A DNA stretch of 7,233 nt, from the NCBI GenBank assembly GCA_002729015.1, contig PBVO01000128.1:17073-24305 (forward strand), written 5' to 3'. The position numbers were made by a program, and so were the translations under genes. The stretch's first letter is position 1, and each line of letters starts with the position of its first letter. Under the pieces are notes generated by a model. That model was given only the letters and a program-made list of their open reading frames with translations. It made no database searches and was not told where the DNA came from. Origin of the DNA: Candidatus Poribacteria bacterium. GTDB taxonomy: Bacteria; Poribacteria; WGA-4E; UBA9662. Positions 1 to 6,128 of this stretch are shown piece after piece.

Positions 1-1
1 A

Positions 2-499
2 ATTGGTGATGCTGGTTTATTGAATGCTCTACATATAAATGGCTATGCTATTAATGAAACTAATCCTGATTACGTGGTTGTAGGTGAGGGACGATTAATC
101 AACTTTGAAGTACTGGAAAAAGCGTTAAAATTTATTATGGAAGGAGCAAAATTGATTGCTACCAATTTAGACCCCAATTGCCCTATTGATGGTGGAATGC
201 GACCTGGTTGCGGATCGACAGTTGCTTTTCTAGAAACTGCTTCTAACCGGAAAGCTTTGAATTTAGGTAAACCTAGTCCGATCATGATGAGGATGGCACG
301 TAAAGAACTCGATTTGAGAACGGAAGAGGTAACGGTCATAGGTGACACAATGGACACAGATATTCTGGGAGGACTACAAATGGGCTACCGTACTGTGTTG
401 GTTTATAGTGGTTCAACTCAACCCCACGATTTAGCTCAATATCCATATACACCATCCTTGGCAGTATCATCCCTGAAAGACCTAGTAACAGAATTATAA
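2..499 (+). CDS. NagD-like HAD-IIA phosphatase, C-terminal part (5' truncated)
   Basis: This is the C-terminal part, about 166 residues, of a HAD-superfamily subclass IIA sugar-phosphate or small-molecule phosphatase. The frame is open to the left window edge (IGDAGLLNALHINGYAI), so the TTG at 20 is not a real start and the N-terminal DxD nucleophile motif is outside the window. Numbered from that TTG, visible family landmarks are NPDYVVVGEG (15-24), ATNLD in the cap domain (47-51), the Lys-bearing LGKPSP (82-87) and the Mg-binding GDTMDTD (108-114). The ending LVYSGSTQPHDL resembles the LVLSGV region of E. coli NagD. Family members act in the cytoplasm on phosphate monoesters such as nucleotides, phosphoglycolate or p-nitrophenyl phosphate. 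The real substrate cannot be told from sequence. The last codons form one arm of a terminator-like palindrome. Confidence 0.9.
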   Translation: MGDAGLLNALHINGYAINETNPDYVVVGEGRLINFEVLEKALKFIMEGAKLIATNLDPNCPIDGGMRPGCGSTVAFLETASNRKALNLGKPSPIMMRMARKELDLRTEEVTVIGDTMDTDILGGLQMGYRTVLVYSGSTQPHDLAQYPYTPSLAVSSLKDLVTEL

Positions 500-522
500 T
501 TCTGTTACTAGGTACCATTTTT
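480..522 (+). terminator. Rho-independent-like terminator overlapping the phosphatase stop codon
   Basis: Bases 480-513 form a perfect 34-nt palindrome; one arm is ACCTAGTAACAGAATTA. The TAA stop codon (497-499) begins exactly at the dyad centre, so the upstream arm is coding sequence and the downstream arm starts with the stop. As RNA it would fold into a stem of about 15 bp with a minimal loop. A five-T run follows at 518-522 after the short spacer TACCA. The stem is very stable for this AT-rich DNA, but the T-run is short and offset, so efficiency is uncertain. By symmetry the stem could also slow antisense transcription. Confidence 0.65.
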
Positions 523-568
523 GTTAGCGACGACCTTATTAACTCACGCTCACTCATAATCTTTCCAC

Positions 569-585
569 TTCCAAATCCTTTGGAA
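569..585. repeat. Perfect inverted repeat, 7-bp arms, 3-nt loop
   Basis: TTCCAAA-TCC-TTTGGAA forms a compact hairpin about 55 bases beyond the phosphatase terminator. No T-run follows on either strand, so it is not a standard intrinsic terminator. It could be a secondary mRNA-end structure, a protein-binding dyad or chance. Confidence 0.4.
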
Positions 586-595
586 CTCATGCCTC

Positions 596-626
596 AATTG
601 GTTTATTTGTAATCCCGTAACCAATT
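596..626. repeat. Perfect inverted repeat, 8-bp arms, 15-nt loop
   Basis: AATTGGTT (596-603) and AACCAATT (619-626) are exact reverse complements, and the right arm runs into TTTTAG. On the plus strand this is a weak terminator-like shape. Such arms could arise by chance in AT-rich DNA, so only the repeat itself is asserted. Confidence 0.4.
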
Positions 627-677
627 TTAGTCTCGATCGCTCGCAATTTAGATCCGGTTTTCTTGTTAAATTGTGAT

Positions 678-694
678 ATGTTATAATGTAACAT
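678..694. promoter_or_regulatory. Zur-box-like operator dyad with embedded TATAAT
   Basis: ATGTTATAATGTAACAT is a 17-nt dyad around a central A at 686, symmetric in 7 of 8 base pairs. From memory, the gamma-proteobacterial Zur core is ATGTTATANTATAACAT; this site differs only at G688. The left flank (GATATGTTATA) also resembles the Rhodobacter-group Zur signal. A perfect TATAAT lies inside it at 682-687, so a bound repressor would mask a -10 element, although no good -35 is seen. Zur is the zinc-sensing Fur-family repressor and typically controls zinc uptake genes. The next plus-strand gene is a ZnuD-like receptor, which supports the reading. Against it are the roughly 220-base distance to the annotated start and the use of a proteobacterial consensus outside that phylum. 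Confidence 0.5.
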
Positions 695-876
695 GATGTG
701 ATTTGCTTTGGCTGGGGGCATATTGTGACAAGATGTTCGATTGAAGAAATCAAAAATTAAATTTAGGGTCAATTTTTTATCTAACACATATAAGTGGATT
801 TTCTCATTCTTAACTAAAATTACCTGTTCTCAAATGTAAGATTTTTTCAACATATATCAGTACAAATATCGAAACT

Positions 877-963
877 ATGGACAGTTTTGGGCTTCAAAAA
901 ATATTTATTTTTATCCGGTGTTTGTTCGTAATTTATGGGCTGCAGTTACTTTCACCAAACTAA
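877..963 (+). other. Possible hydrophobic leader ORF (28 codons)
   Basis: From the ATG at 877 a short frame encodes MDSFGLQKIFIFIRCLFVIY followed by GLQLLSPN and a TAA at 961-963. It overlaps the annotated start of the receptor in another frame and looks like a signal-peptide or membrane segment. There is no clear Shine-Dalgarno upstream. It could be a regulatory leader peptide whose stop falls inside the hairpin at 944-971, or simply chance in AT-rich DNA, where TTT/ATT codons make hydrophobic peptides easily. I regard expression as unproven. Confidence 0.2.
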
Positions 964-3239
964 GAGTAACTTACAAAAGGGATATCCTGATTATCCGACA
1001 ATCCAAAAAATATCAGTTAAGGCTGAATAGTCTTTATAAACTGATCTTTTTAATTTGTTTCCTTTCGTCATCAATATCGATCAAATCGGCGAAAATAAGA
1101 GGACGGATCATTGATGCTCAAAGAGGACAACCTATCAGAGGCGCAAATGTATTTGTAAGTCCAGGTGAAATAGAGGCTCAATCAAAGGATGATGGGAGAT
1201 TTATCTTGCTAGGAGTTCCAAAATCTGAGGTGAATATAAAAATTTCGTCGATTGGTTTTACTGAATTAAATTTGAAAAAGCACCTATATAAAGAGCTATC
1301 TGATCTTGGTTTGGTGACTTTATCATCAGAAATTATCAAACTAGATGAAATCTTGGTTAATGACGCTTCTATGCAAACCCATCATTCTCTATCATCATTG
1401 GATTTGGTTCCAAATGAGGATGGAGTTATCGACTCCGATTTAGCTGATTCCTTATCAGATTTACCTGGTATAACCAAAGGCGCAATGGGACCTAATGCCA
1501 CACGTCCAGTTTTAAGAGGATATTCTGGAGACCGGTTCAAAATTACAGAAGGTGGAATCACCTTGGGCGATTTATCCCAGACTTCTGCTGATCATGCTGT
1601 AGCCAATGACATGGTAGGTGTTGAAAGCATTGAAATAGTTAGAGGACCCAAAAGTTTAATCTTCGGTTCAAATACCATTGCTGGTGTTATTGATATTCGA
1701 AAATGGCCTGATTCATATAAACAAGCTAGCCAGCGTAAATATTCTTTTAAAAGTGGGTATCAGTCAGTCAATAATGGTGCGTTTGGGAGTTTTGCTCTAC
1801 AAGCGCCGTTTAACGGAAAACAACTTCGTTTTCATTCGCTTAGAAGAAAAACTGACAATTTGAAAACAGCAAATGGATTACTACAAAATACAGGATTAGA
1901 TAAGTACCAATTTTCAGTAGGGATTGTGGATTCTTCGGATTGGGCTGGCAGCAATTTTTCGCTCGATTTATTAGGGATGAACTACGGTATACCCGGAACT
2001 AAGAGCGGGCATATTACTGGTGTTACAATAAATCTTGGCAAATCTCAGCAGAGATTCCACTACTTCCGGTATCTATCGTCGAAAATTTTCAAGAAGTTTG
2101 ACATTGACCAATCTTATATTCATTATGACCATTCTGAATTTGTGACCAAAAGAACTGAGACCTCAGTCAACTTGAATCAGAAAATCTTTGCCCTCCAGAG
2201 TAAGCTTACTGGACCGAAAATTACAGCCGGAATGCTACTCCAGTTACGTGAATTTATGGCTAGCGGTTTTTATTGGACTCCAGATACAAGAGAAATTAAT
2301 TTCGCTATATTTTCCTTATATGAAAGAAGAATGTTTGACTGGGCTGCCCAAGCCTCACTTAGGTCTGAATTCTTGATGGTTGATCCAAAGGCTGGTTCTC
2401 ATCGTTTATCCAATATGAAATCTTCTGAAGTGATTAGGCGATACTTCAGCTCTCTGTCAGCAGCATTCCAGATTTCTAAGAATTGGTCAGATTTAGAGAC
2501 ATCGATATCGACCATGCTAACCGGCAAAGCTCCTCAAATTGAAGAATTGTATTCCGACGGCCCACACTTGGGAACCTATTCCTACGAAATAGGAAATCCT
2601 AATTTAGGTTTAGAACGGACCATCGGCATTGAAACTAATGCAAAATATGTTTTGTCCAAAGGTTGGTTTCGATTAAGCTCTTACCTGAATTACAGCCCTA
2701 ATTTCCTAATAAGTTCTAAAATGGGGGATGGCTACAAACCTGGTGCGGACTGGATCGAGTGGGATAGTGGTTCGGCTGGGTGGCTTTATAAGTACCGGAT
2801 GCTTGGGGCAGAAACTATCATTACAGGATTAGAGGCAGATTTTATGTACTCCTCTAAGTATGCTGAAATAAGTGGTAATCTATCAAGCGTTTTGGGACAC
2901 AATTTAGATACAAATAAACCGCTAATATTGATCCCACCGCCAAAAGCAACATTAAATATCGAGTTCAATCCAAAAGGATTTTTGACTAAATTTCAAATTG
3001 AAAGGAGTTTTGGACAAAATAGGTTAGGTATATTCGAAACCAAAACCGCCCCTTACGTTTTAGTCAATGTGCATAGTGTTTATAATTTTGGAAATACAAT
3101 TTCAGGAACGAGTCATAGACTTGCCTTATACATGAACAACATATTCGATGCCGAATATTATAACCATCTATCGCGGATTAAGGATATTATGCCCGAAGCC
3201 GGTAGAAGTTTGAGTCTACAGTATGAGATTGACTTTTAA
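918..3239 (+). CDS. TonB-dependent outer-membrane receptor, ZnuD-like (zinc) subfamily
   Basis: This is an outer-membrane active transporter energised by TonB-ExbBD. Numbered from GTG 918: hydrophobic signal segment about 38-55 (YKLIFLICFLSSS), carboxypeptidase-regulatory-like domain about 59-140 (IRGRIIDAQRGQPIRGANV), TonB-box-like LDEILV 142-147, plug about 165-262, then a beta-barrel to a terminal Phe. Features shared with ZnuD-like receptors are RPVLRGYSGDR (196-206), SADHAV (223-228), VESIEIVRGPKSLIFG (235-250), YGIPG (356-360), YDHSEF (403-408), EELYSDGPH (542-550) and YYNHLSRIKDIMPEAGR (747-763). These suggest zinc or another divalent-metal complex as substrate. The loop after YGIPG holds a single His (365) where ZnuD has a His-rich insert, so specificity is uncertain. 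No in-frame ATG exists before residue 152. GTG 918 lacks a Shine-Dalgarno and gives an unusually long n-region, so the true start is probably further in, near 987-990 or 1023. A Zur-like box lies upstream. Confidence 0.88.
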   Translation: MFVRNLWAAVTFTKLRVTYKRDILIIRQSKKYQLRLNSLYKLIFLICFLSSSISIKSAKIRGRIIDAQRGQPIRGANVFVSPGEIEAQSKDDGRFILLGVPKSEVNIKISSIGFTELNLKKHLYKELSDLGLVTLSSEIIKLDEILVNDASMQTHHSLSSLDLVPNEDGVIDSDLADSLSDLPGITKGAMGPNATRPVLRGYSGDRFKITEGGITLGDLSQTSADHAVANDMVGVESIEIVRGPKSLIFGSNTIAGVIDIRKWPDSYKQASQRKYSFKSGYQSVNNGAFGSFALQAPFNGKQLRFHSLRRKTDNLKTANGLLQNTGLDKYQFSVGIVDSSDWAGSNFSLDLLGMNYGIPGTKSGHITGVTINLGKSQQRFHYFRYLSSKIFKKFDIDQSYIHYDHSEFVTKRTETSVNLNQKIFALQSKLTGPKITAGMLLQLREFMASGFYWTPDTREINFAIFSLYERRMFDWAAQASLRSEFLMVDPKAGSHRLSNMKSSEVIRRYFSSLSAAFQISKNWSDLETSISTMLTGKAPQIEELYSDGPHLGTYSYEIGNPNLGLERTIGIETNAKYVLSKGWFRLSSYLNYSPNFLISSKMGDGYKPGADWIEWDSGSAGWLYKYRMLGAETIITGLEADFMYSSKYAEISGNLSSVLGHNLDTNKPLILIPPPKATLNIEFNPKGFLTKFQIERSFGQNRLGIFETKTAPYVLVNVHSVYNFGNTISGTSHRLALYMNNIFDAEYYNHLSRIKDIMPEAGRSLSLQYEIDF
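944..992 (+). promoter_or_regulatory. Hairpin plus Shine-Dalgarno-like AAAAGGGA preceding non-ATG start candidates
   Basis: AGTTACTTT (944-952) can pair with AAGAGTAACT (the paired bases are 963-971) to give a 9-bp stem with one G-U pair and a 10-nt loop. Starting four bases later is AAAAGGGA (975-982), the same eight bases that precede the GTG of the epimerase gene in this window. Four bases after it is an in-frame CTG (987), then an in-frame ATT (990). Translation starting here would give a normal signal peptide with a basic n-region (IIRQSKKYQLRLNSLYK) instead of the overlong one from GTG 918. The start choice is inference. Confidence 0.35.
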
Positions 3240-3263
3240 ATAGAATTGGTTATTGACTATGGA

Positions 3264-3833
3264 CTAGAGTCGGTGGTCCAATCGGCATTGGTCACAGGCC
3301 TGTGCTAAACGAACCGTAGTGCCAATCTGAAACTCATTGTTGTAGATATAATCGACGGTCATAGATCTATCCCCACACGAGTCACATTTACCTTGAAAGT
3401 AATTACTTCGTTTGAGAAGAAGATCACGACCCCTTCCTTTTATACTTTGTGTCTCGGATTGTGCTCTTCTGACAATAGACTTAGCCTTTTCCCTCAACTT
3501 CGAATCTAATTCAGTCTCAGAGATTTCTAACATTAGGGGATATAGCTTAGGGGAGTTTGGCTGACCTCCATGGTTTTCTTCCAGTGTATGCCAAGCAGCT
3601 TTGCGAACTCTCAGATCGCTATCTTGAAGTCCTTTGTAGATCGCGTTCCATGCAGCATCAACCCGTTTACGTAATCGACAAGGACATAGATTTTCCATGG
3701 CCTCCAAACGGTCTTTAGGATCCTTAGAATTAGCCATAGTCAAATAGGTTATTAATTCGTTCCCTTTTAATCGAGGTTCATCTTTTTTCATTTTTCGTTT
3801 CTTATATTGATTTTTGGCAGATTTCTTCGGCAT
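3264..3833 (-). CDS. HEAT-repeat-like protein with C-terminal zinc ribbon (function unknown)
   Basis: This is a 189-residue, probably cytoplasmic protein with no signal peptide or membrane segment. It starts with a very basic tail (KKSAKNQYKKRKMKK). Residues 37-88 look like a paired-helix HEAT unit: DPKDRLEAMENLCPCRLR, then VDAAWNAIYKGLQDSDLRVRKAAWHTLEE. A further helical stretch at 104-128 may be another repeat. The C-terminus has CDSC (150-153) and CDQC (180-183), a C-x2-C/C-x2-C zinc ribbon, and a separate CPC sits at 50-52. HEAT folds bind proteins or nucleic acids; the basic tail would suit RNA or ribosome contact. I recall similar HEAT/CPC proteins annotated only as hypothetical, and no function is assigned. 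The gene converges on the receptor with a 24-base gap, and its ATG (3831-3833) is preceded by only a weak GGA. Zinc binding is inferred from the cysteines. Confidence 0.75.
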   Translation of the reverse strand: MPKKSAKNQYKKRKMKKDEPRLKGNELITYLTMANSKDPKDRLEAMENLCPCRLRKRVDAAWNAIYKGLQDSDLRVRKAAWHTLEENHGGQPNSPKLYPLMLEISETELDSKLREKAKSIVRRAQSETQSIKGRGRDLLLKRSNYFQGKCDSCGDRSMTVDYIYNNEFQIGTTVRLAQACDQCRLDHRL

Positions 3834-3869
3834 AATCGTATTTCCAAAACATTAGATCAGATCAATCTC

Positions 3870-3898
3870 ATTCTAGCGTCCGATGCTTATTTGAACAA
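3870..3898 (-). promoter_or_regulatory. Possible sigma70-type promoter for the HEAT/zinc-ribbon gene
   Basis: On the minus strand TTGTTC (3898-3893) and TAGAAT (3875-3870) are separated by exactly 17 bases. This predicts a transcript start near 3863 and a 5' UTR of about 30 bases. The -35 matches consensus at only three positions. A direct repeat GATCTGATCT lies just downstream on the minus strand. The rest of the 247-base gap (3834-4080), including the 3' side of the epimerase gene, shows no strong terminator; the 7-bp pair AACTAAG (3967-3973) / CTTAGTT (3989-3995) is the best hairpin there. Confidence 0.3.
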
Positions 3899-4080
3899 TG
3901 GGAGTAGACGAAAAGGGCAAAGGTGTGGAAGAAAAATAGTTTGCAATCGTCACACCGTCAGAATAGAACTAAGCTAGTCACCTTTCTCCTTAGTTTATCA
4001 AGTGATTTGGGGATTAATGAAATGGGGTTGTATATACATTCAGTTAGTTTCCTACAAAAAACGATCAAGTTTAATGATTA

Positions 4081-4980
4081 TTAACGACTTAGAATTTGCC
4101 TAAGAGCTGACTCTAGAGTCTGATACTGAAAATTATAACCACTGTCATTCAATCGAGTAGGCTCGACTCGTTGGCTGGCTAGAAGTAAAGCTTCTGACAT
4201 TTGACCAAATAAAACTGAGGTGGCTAACTGGCCTAAGAAACCCGGTACTATAGTTGGGCGCCTTAGAACTCGCCCTAGTGTATTTGTGAACTCAGAGTTT
4301 GTAACCGGGTTGGGCGCTACTACATTGACCGGTCTATGAAGTGTATCGGTTCTTAAAACGTGATCAATAATATTAGTCACATCTTCTAAACTAACCCAAC
4401 TCATATATTGTCGACCGTGGCCTAATTTACCTCCTTGACCCAACCGGAAAACGGGTAACATTTTCGCTAAAGCTCCACCGCTAGGACTTAGAATAACACC
4501 GAAACGAAGTTGAACGCTACGAATCCCGTTATCTGACACAGGGAGACAAGCTGTTTCCCAATCACGACAAACGCAAGCCAGAAAGTCATCTCCAGGCACA
4601 CTATCCTCTGTTAAGATTTCATTTCCACGATTTCCATAATAACCAATAGCTGAGGCCGAAATGAAGACTTTGGGTTTTTGTTCTAATTGAGATATCGTAT
4701 CGGATATTAATTTAGTTCCTTTTATCCGACTCTCCCTAATTTTGTTTTTTTTCTCTTCATTCCATCGATTTGCAATAGATTCTCCGGCCAAATGGACAAC
4801 TGCATCAATTTGGCCGGCAGAATTCAGGTCAATTTGGTTCTGATCAGGTAACCACTGAATTTCATTTTCTGCAGTGGGCTGAAATCTCACTAAGCGCAAC
4901 ACTTCATGATTATTGTCATTGAGAAATGGGAGTAAACTAGAGCCAACTAATCCACTGGAACCAGATATTAAAATTTTCAC
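4081..4980 (-). CDS. TIGR01777/YfcH-type NAD(P)-dependent epimerase (SDR family)
   Basis: This is a 299-residue cytoplasmic Rossmann-fold protein of the extended, atypical SDR (SDR39U1-like) family, full length for the group. Residues 1-13 carry the nucleotide-binding GxxGxxG as SGSSGLVG. VVHLAGESIANRW (61-73) is the family hallmark after the fourth strand. The active-site region reads SASAIGYYGNRG (108-119); as in relatives I know, the classical YxxxK is not intact. LRFGVILSPSGGALAKMLP (158-176) and SWVSLEDV (194-201) are also typical. From about 250 the C-terminal DUF1731-type segment follows, with LLLASQRVEPTRLNDSGYNF (266-285). No substrate is established for the family, which is often called a putative nucleoside-diphosphate-sugar epimerase. 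The GTG start (4978-4980) is set by an AAGGG five bases upstream and by placing the glycine loop at the N-terminus. Confidence 0.93.
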   Translation of the reverse strand: MKILISGSSGLVGSSLLPFLNDNNHEVLRLVRFQPTAENEIQWLPDQNQIDLNSAGQIDAVVHLAGESIANRWNEEKKNKIRESRIKGTKLISDTISQLEQKPKVFISASAIGYYGNRGNEILTEDSVPGDDFLACVCRDWETACLPVSDNGIRSVQLRFGVILSPSGGALAKMLPVFRLGQGGKLGHGRQYMSWVSLEDVTNIIDHVLRTDTLHRPVNVVAPNPVTNSEFTNTLGRVLRRPTIVPGFLGQLATSVLFGQMSEALLLASQRVEPTRLNDSGYNFQYQTLESALRQILSR

Positions 4981-4985
4981 TTTTT

Positions 4986-4990
4986 CCCTT
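4986..4990 (-). promoter_or_regulatory. Shine-Dalgarno fixing the GTG start of the epimerase
   Basis: The minus strand reads AAAAGGGAAAAA directly before the GTG at 4980-4978. AAGGG is five bases from the start codon, a near-ideal spacing. It shows that at least some genes of this genome use a Shine-Dalgarno, which helps judge the uncertain receptor start. Confidence 0.6.
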
Positions 4991-5118
4991 TTGATTTTTA
5001 CGTGCTCGATAAAAATTGTCTAAAAACAAAAAACGTCTGAATGGTGTACATTCAAGTTAGAAGTAAAAGATAATCGATAGATGCTCAGTTTTATGGAGTA
5101 ATTTGTTATGATACTTTT

Positions 5119-5154
5119 CTGAGATTTATGGGGTTGCTATCTCAGTTTTAGTTT
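5119..5154 (+). terminator. Weak terminator-like hairpin
   Basis: CTGAGAT (5119-5125) and ATCTCAG (5139-5145) are exact reverse complements with a 13-base loop, followed by TTTTAGTTT. The decamer CTCAGTTTTA also occurs upstream at 5084-5093, so its CTCAG could compete for CTGAG, giving two exclusive folds. No plus-strand gene lies before it, so if real it would end a short non-coding transcript. Chance is a fair alternative. Confidence 0.22.
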
Positions 5155-5577
5155 GGCTAATTTTGAACACAAGCCTTGACTCAATTGATTTAACTAGTAC
5201 TCAATCAGAGAATTTTGTTTCGGCAAAAAATACCCAACGTTTACACAGATAGAGTTAATAAGAAAATACAACTAGAAGTTCAAGGTAACTTACCTAATTT
5301 GGCTTTCCCTTTAATTTTTCTTAAATATTTCCTTGAAGTCGAATTTCTCTCGTTTCACTCGATTGTAGCTTATTAAAAACGATTAGAGTTTTGAGAAGAC
5401 GGACCAATGATATAGTACAATGATGACGACTATGTTTGCATTGGAATTCAAAAAAAGATGTTCAACTTTTTGCTCAGTACACTGTTTATGGTAGCTGCTC
5501 AAACCCATGAGTTCAATTATGAAATAGTTCTGTTTGCCTAGAGTAAGATACAGCAAGCTAAGTGCACATACCAAGAC

Positions 5578-5595
5578 CGAAAATACGAATTTTCG
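5578..5595. repeat. Perfect 7-bp hairpin with 4-base loop
   Basis: CGAAAAT-ACGA-ATTTTCG is a compact perfect inverted repeat in the middle of the gene-free region. No T-run follows on either strand. Its role is unknown; it could be a small operator or an RNA stem. Confidence 0.3.
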
Positions 5596-6128
5596 ACAGA
5601 TATTTATTGATTAGGTATATGTATGATTGAGGTTAGACCAAAATTAGTGAGTAAGAGGTATAAGGTTCCATCGTTCTGAGTTGATAAACTCGAACAAGTA
5701 TCAGACAAATGAAAACATATCTTTGCATTTATTTATTAGAAATAGTGAAGAAAAATTGCAGTCGAATCCACATATCAAATAAAAAAGGAGACTAAATCTA
5801 AATTACTTTCAGATTTCCAAGATTTTTTTGGATGTAGGGAAATTTTATCTGTGACAAACATCATTAACCACTAGCTCCGTATAAACGTAATAGTGTAATC
5901 TTGATCAAAGCTAATCTGACATGAAGTAGTAAATATTGCTCAATCAAAAGGCAAATGAGATCGAGAGAAAAAGAATCGTTTCTTAAGAAGTTTACAGACA
6001 TTAAGTGCTTTTAACAAAGTGGTAAAGTACAATTTCTTTGTCTACTTATACCCAAATAAAAAATAGCAATTTCACTATTAAGTTTGTGAGCAAGAGGCAG
6101 GAATACATCCATTAAGGTAGTGGTCTTT

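Larger units (their letters stand above)
500..917. other. Gene-free leader between the phosphatase and the TonB receptor
   Basis: I see no credible protein gene here. Overlapping minus-strand open frames of 66-84 codons have no recognisable motif and no Shine-Dalgarno sequence, and one runs into the phosphatase. What the stretch does hold is three inverted repeats close together (480-513, 569-585, 596-626), a Zur-box-like dyad at 678-694, and an AT-rich segment leading to the receptor. The frame of the receptor stays open back to 840, after a TAA at 837, but contains no ATG there. A short hydrophobic ORF in another frame (877-963) is listed separately. Confidence 0.6.
4981..6128. other. About 1.1 kb gene-free, AT-rich intergenic region
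   Basis: The region lies between the divergent epimerase and pirin genes. The longest open frame (5383-5574, minus, 63 codons) has no recognisable motif, no Shine-Dalgarno and no neighbour in register. Short plus-strand frames at 5709-5795 (28 codons) and 5955 (19 codons) are equally unconvincing. I found no tRNA, known riboswitch, RNase P, tmRNA or tandem repeat. It presumably carries the promoters of both flanking genes. Possible structure elements are the hairpins at 5119-5145 and 5578-5595. A Shine-Dalgarno-like AAAGGAG at 5784-5790 is not followed by a start codon, which could be a trace of a decayed gene. Confidence 0.5.

Noticed and set aside
550..787. Overlapping minus-strand ORFs of 66-67 codons
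   Set aside because: No motif, no Shine-Dalgarno, rare-looking composition, mutual overlap in two frames, and they cover the Zur-like dyad. They read like random AT-rich frames.
5119..5124. CTGAGA, the signature of the thiamine pyrophosphate riboswitch
   Set aside because: The rest of the conserved core (ACCTGATCTGG and the GCG-AGGGA part) is absent downstream, and no thiamine gene follows.
5383..5574. 63-codon minus-strand ORF with hydrophobic stretches
   Set aside because: No recognisable family, no ribosome site, no conserved-looking domain. Its length is expected by chance in 1.1 kb of AT-rich DNA.
5758..5772. GTCGAATCC, resembling a tRNA T-loop
   Set aside because: The invariant TTC is missing, the stem arms do not pair, and no D-arm, anticodon arm or acceptor stem can be built upstream.
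5648..6098. Two similar 14-mers, GTGAGTAAGAGGTA (5648-5661) and GTGAGCAAGAGGCA (6085-6098)
   Set aside because: Twelve of 14 matches within about 1.1 kb is near chance expectation, and the flanks do not align.
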